From positions 2,592,771-2,656,770 of the forward strand of contig NW_020170382.1 of assembly GCF_000524195.1 (NCBI RefSeq): a DNA stretch of 64,000 nucleotides. Direction: 5' to 3'. This stretch comes from Echinococcus granulosus. Lineage: Eukaryota > Platyhelminthes > Cestoda > Cyclophyllidea > Taeniidae. A program made the translations under genes and the position numbers. A model generated the notes under the pieces. That model did not search any database and was not told the origin of the DNA. It worked only from the letters and a program-made list of their open reading frames with translations. This document shows positions 38,901-49,069 of this stretch, piece by piece (the stretch's first letter is position 1; each line of letters begins with the position of its first letter).

Positions 38901-40455
38901 TTATGATTTTTGAGCTGCAAATAATGTCATTTCAATAGGACCTGTTTAAGATTTCAAGATTTACTCATTGTTGCGCAATAGCACCCAGTCGGGGTGGCGT
39001 GAATATTGCAAAGCGCTTCCATGTGAAACTGGCGTAATATCGTAGAATTTCACATCAAATATATTTCAAAGAATCCTTTCACTATGACAAAACTCTCTTA
39101 AAATTGCACCATTGAAGAAAAACATATCAGCCTCAAGGTTGCATCATAGTCCCACTTAACTCTGATTAGAGGAGGTCAGTCTTCCGGTCATATCTAACAT
39201 GTATTTTTGATGTAAAACGGGTTTTTTATACCAAAGGGATTTGGAAAAATTAACTTTTGCTGAAAAGACAAGTAGCTTTCTAACCCATTTTCACCGCATA
39301 TTGATTTATTGCAGCCCTCAATGAATATGTTGACTTTTTGCAGTTACGCTTTCAGGACGTACAAGCACTAAGGTAAAGTGCATTTGAAAATGCGATAAAA
39401 TTTAAATGCAAATCTCATTACCTCAAACCCATTTAAACTGGATCTAGGCTTTGAAATGACGCCCAGTAATAGCTAAATGAGGTGATTAAATTTCTGCTAA
39501 AGTAAAAGCCAACTCCCATTTGACCCTTTGAGGTGACCTCAATTACGTGATGATCACTTTCTCCCTTTAGATCCCATGCTTTTAATAACCTTAAGAAGAC
39601 ATTCCACACCAACATGAGTCGGCAATACACCATTTTCACAAACACATGTGGAAATTACTTTAAGGATTAACACAAAATTAGTTCAAGAAGGTAAACTAAG
39701 TCAGTATTTAATCAATGGGTGACAAGGGTTGTAAACCCCGAGAGTCTAGTCTGCATTCATTACTACTCATAAGTGGTACGTTTGTTCATTCTCCGTTTCC
39801 TTAATTTTATTATTACATTTATAGTAAATCATTTTCTAAGTAGATGAAATGATACTTGTAAGTTTTAAGAAGCATTAAATGCAATGTTACTAAAAAAGCG
39901 CTTGGAAGTCCTATGAACAGCTTGATAACTTCGTGCAGTTAATACATATTTTAACGTACTACTAAGAGCAAACAAAACAGGAAGCATTCCCCCGTTTATA
40001 CTTGCCAAGATGTTTAACCTTTCTTTTATTAATCAGGATTTCCACTCACGCCCTTGCAATGGTATAATCGTTGTGGGAAAAGTTGCAATGCTCTTGTAAT
40101 TGTAAATATTTCTATAATCAACTTCTCTCACTTGCCCTATGAGAGAGTGCAAAGTAAAGAACTAAAAAAGCTAAATGGGAGAATAGAATTAGTTTCAGAG
40201 TACTAAGGAAAGGCGTTTCCATTATTAACACTCAGAGCCCAAAACCTTGGCAACGAGCCTAGGTGATTGGAGTCTCTAGAAGACAATAATCCACCGTAGA
40301 GAGCTTTCAAACTGCGTGCAGATGCTGGCAGCTGAAGGGATAGAGAGACAAAGAGGCGCTGACTCACTGTTGAAATATTTAAAAAATCGATAAATTGATT
40401 TCTTCTGCTATCCAAGGGGTAGCATTTGCTACGCGCCACTGCTTTCGTGCGCGGA
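35946..40455. other. Intergenic, with an assembly gap
   Basis: AT-rich DNA between GCLM and the next + strand gene. It contains the N run at 38120-38219. The 80 bases before the gap resemble 30356-30425. No exon, RNA gene or intact repeat was recognised. Confidence 0.5.
38120..38219. other. Assembly gap of 100 N
   Basis: Exactly 100 N, the usual placeholder for a scaffold join of unknown length. Open frames drawn across it are meaningless. Confidence 0.99.
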
Positions 40456-42870
40456 ATGGGTCAATGTTCTTCCACTTCAAATAGGTTTTTCGGCAAGGCC
40501 TGCCAATGGACAGAGAGTGAAATGCTCTCCGAGCCATCGAGTAGCCAACTCTCGGACCCCGAGGAGGTGTTACTGTCACCTGCTTCGCCTCACAGGAACT
40601 TAATCAAAAAGGATCTGTCTGCAGGCGATACTCAGAACGCGACCAAACCCAACCCCGATGATATGGACTTTCTGGAATTGTTTGACGATGAGGTAAAGGT
40701 TCTCAGTGGTCTGGCAAATCTGGAAATGGATCTACTCAAAGGAAATTCAGTAGCCGTTGGTAGAGACGACTTAATTTGCCTACTCATGCAGGAGTCTCAT
40801 CGTCTCGCTGAAGAGCAACGAATAGCTAGAAGAAACTGCCTCCAGAATTGCAACGACCGCGGCTCCTTGACTTCTATGGATGGGCTAAGATTAGTCACAA
40901 AACTGCTGCTACGCTTGCAGAACAGCGGCGGAGATGTCTCACGCGAAAGGCAGCACTGCAGAAAGACGGAATCCAGCATTGATTCGGGCCTGGACGAAGA
41001 TGTACATGCTTCTATTGCCAGTGCCGTCGAATACAGTGCCTCTGCAACGCTAGAGGGGAAGAATGAATGTGAACCAGGAAAGATTCTTGGATTTAACGAG
41101 GAGGAGGGAAAGGAAGTCATACTCCAAGGGTTTTTGGATGATTTGGAGAAATTCGACGGTGTTGGAATTGAAAATGACGCTGAAGTTTGCCTAAAGCGGT
41201 GAGTTTAGACATCAAACTATCTTAAAATCTTGGAGCATTTTCAGCCTGAAGTGTTAGTGACATTAAAACTAATGGGTGTCAGGCCTCTAAGTCATGATAT
41301 GGCAAATCCAGCACACCCATTTTCAACAAGAACCAGGAGGTATGCGGTGATTGTCATAATGTAGTGTCATTATTTTATGCGATTAACATTATTTGAGATA
41401 TTTGCGGTCATTTTAACGTGTCCCAGTGACAGTCAGAAATTTGTTTCCTCAGCATGAACTGAAAAATTCCATCATCACACATGGTAAATACATCAGTTAG
41501 CATTTACCTAATGTAATGCAGCAGCATAAAACTTATAAAATTGTTGATTTAAATAAAACCGCTTGTATCTCTTCCTCCATTAAAACATTTTAGAATGATT
41601 CTTAAATGGGCAATACCCTATTTTAGCTAATAAAAACGACTCTCTGCCCGTTAACACGAGGCAAATTCTAAAAAAATTTGAATAATAACGATAGCGCGGC
41701 TGACTTGGTACATTGGAGAACTTTTTGAGATACCTTGGTCATAACCGATCAAGAAGGCTACTACTTACGTGGAAAGTTGACCGTATTATAAATGAACGCT
41801 GTCTTAGTTGCATGACAATAGTGAAAAAACCTAATTTTCACTACTAACCGCGGACTAGTGTAATAGCAAGAGATCCTAGCCCCGGTTTCCACTTTTCAGC
41901 TCTACAATAAAAATCCAAATCCCCCTCTTAGTTTTCCAAGATGTCAAGAGAATTTTTTTGGCTTCTGTAGTCAGCATGTTTGGGTCAAAGAATTCTCAGA
42001 TGTAAGGTTTGATGAGGGGTCGTTTTACAGTCACTCTTTTGTTAATTTTTTTGCATTGACAAAAGCATGGCTCTTCACGAATAAAAGATAAATATATAAA
42101 TCGGTCTTAGATTTCCTCCACCCACCACAGTATTGAGCGGTTTACGACGCAACAAGATGTCCCTTCATTTATTTGGCACATCCCGCCTCCATGAGGAGTT
42201 GAAACTGCGCCCGATGACCACTAAAACACGTGTCTGTGGTCATCAGAACCAGCGACAGTCTCAGTGCAGTTCCACCCGACTACCCTACTACCCTGTGCAC
42301 TACAAATTCTGGACACTGATGGACGAGACCTTGCTGAAGTGCTTCAACAACAACATGGACCGCCGCATCCTCGCCACTTGCCGACGTTCTCATTGCTTGG
42401 TGCAATTGCTCACCCCAGTGCGCAAGAATGCAAACGGCATATCTGTCCAACAAATCAGTATCCAAGCGCCATCATTGGGCGCTTTGGAACGCTGTTGCTC
42501 CATTCTCGACGACGTGTTTCCACAATTTAATGCAAGCATTACGCTGCGTGGGCGCGGGAGCAGCAACACTACAACGATAGAATCGAAGGCGGGGGAGGTG
42601 GGGATAGAGGAGGCAACAGTGACGGTCTCGGGGATGTCACCGGTATTGGCTGGAGGAGCGGTTGTCGAGATGGCGACGGAGCAACATGCGGATAGTGGTA
42701 GATGTCCTCGGTACAGAGGTATCTCACGATCCTCCGCTTCCTTCACCTCCTCCACCGCAGTTCATCGCCATCGTCATCCCGCTTGCAAGCACAAAGGGGA
42801 AGGTCTGATTGGCTATATCATTTCGGAGATGAAGAAGAATGAGGGACAAGTTGCTGCTGAGGCCTATTAA
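40456..42870 (+). CDS. Uncharacterised protein with N-myristoylation signal
   Basis: Exons 40456-41198 and 42138-42870 join in phase 2 (CG|GTGAGT..ATTGAG|C), giving 491 residues. The protein begins MGQCSSTSNR: Gly2 and Ser6 fit an N-myristoylation site and Cys4 could be palmitoylated, so membrane attachment is likely. Residues 20-245 are acidic and Ser-rich without a known domain. The second exon has a compact block (VHYKFWTLMDETLLKCF, HCLVQLLTPV, VQQISIQAPSLGALERCCS, ILDDVFPQF) whose strand-helix pattern is reminiscent of a KH-like fold; this is a guess. The C-terminus is variable and His/Ser-rich. A competing acceptor 7 bp upstream (CACAG ending at 42130) would shift the frame and end the protein after 21 further residues. 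Confidence 0.6.
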
Positions 42871-44260
42871 AGGGGGCAGTTGCCTCTTCATCTTCAAGTT
42901 TTCTGGCTTTTGACTTGGCTCTAGGACCTGTATTGATAAGAAATAGTCTTTGAATCACCCTGGTCTTGTAGATGGTGGGATAGTGATACTAGAACTCTTG
43001 ATTTGACGTATAGATTTCTAAAAACTAGCTTCATTACAATTTTCATTCCTGTACATCACTAAGTGTATAATAGATGTACTGGAAACTAATACTTATCAAA
43101 TTTTGTTATATTACGGGCACAAATTCGTAACTAGATGAATTTTAAAACAATATTCCACCCTTCTGATATGGTCCTTGCTGGCGTTAGAATCAGAAAGTTG
43201 GAAAGTAATGGGAGAATTAATGAACAACGGTGTATCTAATCGATCTCGACGTTCTACTTAAAGTAATTTCCGTAAATGCTATCAAATAACTTGCGTTACA
43301 TTTCTCAGTCCAGATCCATATCTGAACCACAAATAAGATTAGTTACACAGGAAGCACATAAGTTTACATAAACAGCTGACTATTTGAGACTACGAAAAAA
43401 GTGTTTTCAAATTTATGTCATGTAGCATCTTTGGCGTAGAAGAACTGTATGTATTCGGCACTAACTTCCTCCCAAATAATTAGCTAAAATAACCACTTCG
43501 GCGAGACCAAATTTGTTGAACAGGAACATTAACCAAGACGCATTTTACCAGTTGAATTCTGCCGGTCTTCTTTTATATTCCCATACGTTTGTATTAGAAG
43601 TTACCCTCCACCAAGGCCTAGGTGCCTACGAACCTGAGACCCCCAATAATTGACAATGCCTATACAGCTCCGCCACACCGACTGAGACCTGCTACTCCAC
43701 AACCTTTCACAGTTTAGCCGCTGAACTCCGTGTTAACCACTTCATCTACCTCACGACCCCAACCTTCAATCAACACCGCCACGGCAGCTAGTCAATTGCC
43801 CCAACCCCCAAATGTTAGAGAAATGAACCGACATCCCTACCCATGCCAGAGCATGTTGAAGTGGCGCAAAGCCACGACCCCAACTACCCTAGATGCGTGT
43901 ACATCCGCTGAGCTTTAAACTGGGAGGAACCCCCACCTTCTGCACAATTCATTCACGAAGCCCCGGGGACCTAATATCTTAACTTCCATCAGCTATTCTT
44001 TCTCAACATTGCCCCATCTCGTGGGGGAAGCAAAAAACTGAATTTTCTTGAAAAATTTTATTGCTTGGGTTCACGAAGATACTAAGGTACCACCGATGAA
44101 AGTATCGAAGGGGACTGGTTTTGAGCTAACAAACCAATGGAAGCAAGCGAGTAGGCGAATCAACAACCGCAGATCTTGCCACCAACACCTAGTCCAAATC
44201 TGCTAGAAGTAGGGAAGAACAAATAAGAGCCGCAGAAATATGCTAATAGAAACACTGCAA
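42871..44260. other. Intergenic, convergent with ST13
   Basis: AT-rich at first, then a C/A-rich stretch at about 43590-44000 with a Pro/Thr-rich open frame of 62 codons that matches no family. TTTATT at 44057-44062 reads AATAAA on the minus strand and is a candidate polyadenylation signal for ST13. No gene recognised. Confidence 0.45.
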
Positions 44261-45692
44261 TCACCTACCATCATCTCCAGTGGGTTTCATCCGCGATCCC
44301 CCTGGCGCTGCTGCTGCTTGTGCATCCTCCGACACACCCATCTTCTGTCCCATTTTCTTCATCAAATCGGCAAATTTGGGGTTGCTGGCTGCGGCTTTGA
44401 AAGCTGCGGGATTTGTCATACCCTGCGTGAAAGCTGCCTGCAGCTCAGGGTCCTGAACGCAAACAATTATTATATAGACAACTATGATGCCACAGACAGC
44501 GAATTTAATACACTTGCTGCACTATACCTGCATCGCAGCTACTAGTTCGGGATCTGATAAGATCTTACTGAATGCGTCTTGCAGTCCGGAAGGCATTTCT
44601 TCAGCCGCCTGAAAGTCGGCTTCGGTTTTATGCTGAGAGTGTAGGAAAAAGATTGGCAAAAATAGTAGCTGGAATAAGTATCTAATGACGACCCGAACTC
44701 ACTCGCTTTGCCTCCTCATAGGCCTTCTGACGAGCTACATGAGCCTTCTTCAGCTCCTTGAACGTCTTCTCCTCCCGCTTCCTCATCCACTTCAACTTGT
44801 GCGCATGAATGCGCTGATACTAGAGCCGCGAAGAGGAAATAACGATTAGGCAATAGGCATAAAAGTGAACCTACATTAGGCTCGACTGCCTTCATAGCTT
44901 CATAAGCGTCATCGGAGTAATCAAGTTTAAGTGACGTTTGCAAATCCATATAAGCTTCCTCCCAGTGTCCAAGAGCCCTTTTGAAGTTTTCACGTTTAAG
45001 TAGCAACAGGGACTCACTTATTGGTAAGGCCACGCCACTTGTAGGCGGCGGCAGAGTCAGGATTTAGAGAGATAGCCTTATTGCAGTCACGAATAGCAGA
45101 TGCGGGCTTTTTTAATTTGAAGTAGCAACTAAAGCAGGGTAAAACGTGTGGTTAAGGGGACTTACGCTGCTCTTTTAGCAAAAGAAACAGCCACATGCGG
45201 ATTTTCAGATATGGACTCGGTGAAGAGAGCCACAGCGCCCTCAAAATCACCGTCTGAGAACTTTGTCTGAGCTTCAAAGCGCTTCTCCTCGGCTTTTCCG
45301 ATCATTTCCTCAGTCACTTCAGCTGTGTCATCACCCATGGGTTGAGGTTCATCTGACTCCTCCTCTATAACGCCAGATGTATCGAATTCTTCAAGGAAAC
45401 GGATTATAAACAAGACTAATAACTATTACCAAGCTCAGACTCTTCGCTCTCTGGCTCCTCTGAAGATTCAGATTCTTTCTCAGGAGTCTTCTGATGTTGT
45501 GGTGGCGAATCACGGGATGTTTTGCGTGGAGGAATTGTGGCCCCGAGACTAAAAGAATAGATAGAACACATAAAAATACCTTTCTAAGTATTCCTTTAAG
45601 AACTTGAGCTCAGGAGTATGCAGCAGGCCTGGATCCCCTTTAAGGATTCCAACAAACCGTTCCGCATCTCTCAAAAGCTGTGGCGGCAACAT
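44261..45692 (-). CDS. ST13: Hsc70-interacting protein (HIP)
   Basis: Cochaperone that binds and stabilises the ADP state of Hsc70. Eight exons on the minus strand: 45580-45692, 45430-45548, 45166-45388, 45018-45128, 44875-44977, 44703-44819, 44528-44632, 44261-44452. Introns are 31, 41, 37, 40, 55, 70 and 75 bp. All phases close to 360 residues (human 369). The N-terminal dimerisation helix region has [20 protein letters not shown]; an acidic linker precedes three TPR repeats ([65 protein letters not shown]). A charged helix follows, and the C-terminal STI1/DP domain is present ([31 protein letters not shown]). The vertebrate Gly-Met-rich repeats before the DP domain are absent. Confidence 0.96.
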
Positions 45693-46850
45693 CACGGTGA
45701 GAACAATAGCGATTGTTCTCGTTTAAATTCAAGGTCAATAAGGCGAGTGTACGTAATAATTTATGACAAAGAGTGTAAAAAGCGGGGCAAATGAATTGTT
45801 CAAGTCATTCGCTTCCGAAAATTGCATTTGCTACGTTGCCTAAGGATATATATATGCCATCCAAATCCTCGAGAGAAAGATAAAAAATAAGGGAGGAGGA
45901 AAACAACTGCCAATCAAAATGCGGCAATCACCCAAGTAGCACTAATTACCACTTCGGTAGTTCCCATTCCGCCTTAGCCTATGGGTTACTCTGGTTTTTC
46001 GCATAATGTGAAATTGGTAAAATGTGGCACATTTTAGACGTAGACGGAATAAAGTAGCCCGCATAAAGTTCGGGTTAACGCAAGTGGGTTCTGGTGCGCC
46101 GAGGTTAATGGGAGTGCTGGTGCACCATCTAGGCTTCTCAGCGTATAAGTTAGGCCGGGTGACAGAATCTGATGTGCTCGCTAGGGTAGTCGGTGCGTCT
46201 CAGAAACAGGCTTTAACGGGGTCCGAGCCTAGGGGTGGTGGCGGCGGAAGCGGATGGGTGCAATCGCCCCGGGGGTCGGACTCGGCCGTCCAGGTATCCC
46301 GTGCAGTACAGGATTCGGCTGCCTAGGAGGGTCGGAGTTGCAATGTATTTCTTTGGATTTGTTTCGTGCCTAGGCCGATCTTAGCAATTAGGCGACGTCG
46401 CAGTGTCAAACACAAGCAAAGTACATAGTTGTTACTAAACCTAGAGAGCTTGCGAAGAGAGAAGGAATAAAACGATCGGTAATGAATTCGCTCTGCAACT
46501 TTAGTAAAGTAGTTGATCAGTTGGACGAAGAGCTTAATCTGTGCGAGAATGCATGAAATATCAAGCAAATAGGTGAGCGAAGCTAGCGTCATCATTATTT
46601 TTTATATGTGCATCTATCCATTAAAGTGTGGTGAAATAACTCCAGTTTCCGGTAAGGCGTAGCCTTTTTATTTGCGATTTGAGTCGCAGATCTTCTATTT
46701 ACAGATCTCAAATTATCATTTGGTGCCTAAATGAAAATGGTAGCACGAATTCTTGATTTCAAGTCATTAGGTAGGTTATGTTTTCGTTTAACGGAATCGC
46801 GTTTAAGCTGCCTGTCCACTCCTATTGGCGCCTTAGTTGAAAAGTTGGTC
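45693..46850. promoter_or_regulatory. Divergent intergenic region, ST13 / RPL7A
   Basis: About 1.2 kb between start codons pointing apart. A G-rich, CpG-containing island covers about 46040-46340 and is unlike the AT-rich surroundings; it includes an open frame of 100 codons without family motifs. The island may mark the shared promoter, but no defined element was identified. Confidence 0.4.
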
Positions 46851-47894
46851 ATGGTAGGTGCCGAGGTTAGGGTCTCCTCATCTTTGTTCTTTTTTTTAGC
46901 CTGTTACCCAAAAAAAGGTGATTAAGGCTAGGAAGATAAAGGAAGTTAAGACACAAGATGTGCCTCTACTTCCTGAAAAAGGTGTAAAGGGCAAAGGGAG
47001 GTCCAAGATCGCTGCCCTGCCTGACATAGCTAAGAAGAGTGCCGCTCCGGAGGTTAAGAAGCCTACCAAGAAAAATCCTCTTATTCAAAAGAGGCCAAAG
47101 AACTTTGGTATTGGTCAGGCTATCCAGCCTAGACGGAATGTGTATCGCTTTGTTAAATGGCCCAAGTACATTGAGTTGCAAAGGAAAAAGGCCATTTTGA
47201 AGAAGCGTTTAAAGGTTCCTCCACCAATTAACCAGTTTTCGTACGCCCTTGATCGATCAACGTGTAAGGTTGTGTCCTCTTTGTTAATTCTTGTTAGCAC
47301 TGCAGATTTTTAATCTTTGCAATAAGTACAGGCCGCTAACCAAACAGGCCAAGAAAGCTCAACTTACACATCGGGCTCAAAAGCGTGCCGGTGGGGCTCC
47401 TGATGCCCCTCAAGAAAGGCGGCCGTGCTTTAGGTCTGGAGTACGTGAAGTTACTGCCTCAGTTATGGGCAAGAAGGCCCAGCTTGTTCTCATCGCTCAT
47501 GATGTCGACCCAATTGAGATTGTGCTCTTCCTCCCTGCTCTTTGCCGTAAAATGGGTGTTCCCTATGCCATCATCAAGGGCAAGGCTCGTCTTGGCCGAC
47601 TTGTGCATAGGAAGACATGCACCTGTTTGGCTTTCACTACGGTAAAGGCGTATGTCTATTATTTTCCATTTTTACATTTTTTGAAGTGAGGATAAGCCAC
47701 GTCTCGCGAAAATCGTGCAGACTGTAAAGACGAACTTCAATGATCGCTACGATGAGGTAAGTTTGTATTTGTGTGTTTTACAGAATTAGATCCGTAAACA
47801 TTGGGGCGGTGGCATCATGGGATCGAAGTCACTCGCGCGTGTTGCCAAGCTGGAGAGGGCAAAGGCGAAGGAACTGAAGCTGAAGATGGGCTGA
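46851..47894 (+). CDS. RPL7A: 60S ribosomal protein L7a (eL8)
   Basis: Five exons: 46851-46853 (only the ATG, followed by GTAGGT), 46900-47263, 47298-47649, 47687-47756 and 47790-47894. Introns are 46, 34, 37 and 33 bp and the phases close to 297 residues. Blocks of the family are [51 protein letters not shown], the L7Ae-type RNA-binding core [20 protein letters not shown] with [19 protein letters not shown], and the C-terminal [19 protein letters not shown]. The N-terminus is about 30 residues longer than in vertebrate L7a and rich in Lys. The start follows from the splice of ATG to CCTGTT. Confidence 0.95.
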
Positions 47895-49069
47895 AGTATT
47901 TAATAAGTAATCTTTTTACGGCTCAATGTTTATTTTTTTTCATTCCCGGTACAAGTTTGGGCGGTGCCGTCATTTGGGGATCTGTCTACTCCAGGCCGTT
48001 GGGTAGTGGTTAGGTCCGGCTCCCTACATGGGGTGCCACGTCTACGCCAACATTGGGTTGCCTTGGCTTTTTTTTCTCCATTGCTGGGTTCGCTGCGTCC
48101 CGTCGCTGACTGCGATTCTCTTCTCTGGGGGGATACGGCCTTGGTACCGGCGCTTTCCGTTGGCAAATAGATAAGTGCGATCCAGGGGATTTGCGGTCAT
48201 TTCGGATCCTTGAATCCGTTCCAAATTTGCCAGTTTGGACCGTTTGTCTTTCAGTGCAGAGGTGCTGGTTGTGCAAGCGGCGTTGGTCTTAGCTTTGTTG
48301 TGTTACGTGTGGTCCGGCGCGGGGTTGTCGTGTGATGTGGGGCGTGGTACGGTTTGGCCCGCCTTTCGTGGCTGTCGTATGTTCTGCGAGGCGGCGGGCA
48401 GAAACATGCTGGTGTGTGCGTCACGGACGCCGGCCTGTTCGTTTACAAAAGCGGGTCTCCTGTTAAGCGCATAAAACCTTTGCGGAAGATCAATAGTCGC
48501 TACTTGGTGGATGCCCGCATTCCTAGTCAGGAGATCATCAAATTTCCTGCCAGCCATCGAATGGTCTATAAGCCAGTTCGTACAAAATGGTCCATGCAAT
48601 AGGGAAAGCACGGTCAATCTACTTAAGGGTCTTGAGCGGGCACAGTGATGAGGCGAATTTAGACGATGTTAGCCTCTCAGCTGCTCCGAGAATTTATAAT
48701 ATCTGTTCTTCCACATTACATTGGAGAAGATATGAGGCGCCACGATGTGTTGAATCATGCTGCCTGAAGTGCTGTTTTAGGTTTAAAGTTTTTATTTTAG
48801 AGCGGTATATAGCCTAGAAGCATTAACTTTTGGCTTTTGGTGGGTCTTAAAAACGGCTTCCTAATTGTCCCAACTTTCTAAAAGATATTGCATTTCTTTT
48901 AGAAGTAAAGTTTTTCTACAAAAGTTTTCATTTCAAAAAAAACATTTTCTGTTTGACTATTTTCGCGAATACACTTAATATTATCGGGTCGTAGCGCCCT
49001 ATATAACAACGAGGCGTGGTTTCCATTGCTTGCTTTATGTCGGGGTAAATTTATTTATTTTTTTTTCAG
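47895..49069. other. Intergenic or 5' part of midasin, G+T-rich
   Basis: About 1.2 kb between the L7a stop and the first secure midasin exon. 47900-48600 is rich in G and T on the + strand. Open frames such as 48354-48602 show no midasin similarity. The N-terminal 300 residues expected in midasin before AAA1 were not found here. Confidence 0.4.

Noticed and set aside
46024..46326. 100-codon Arg/Gly-rich frame between ST13 and L7a
   Set aside because: Explained by the G-rich island; no family resemblance and no splice context.
48354..48602. 82-codon frame tested as a midasin 5' exon
   Set aside because: No similarity to the midasin N-terminus and no donor giving the phase required at 49070.
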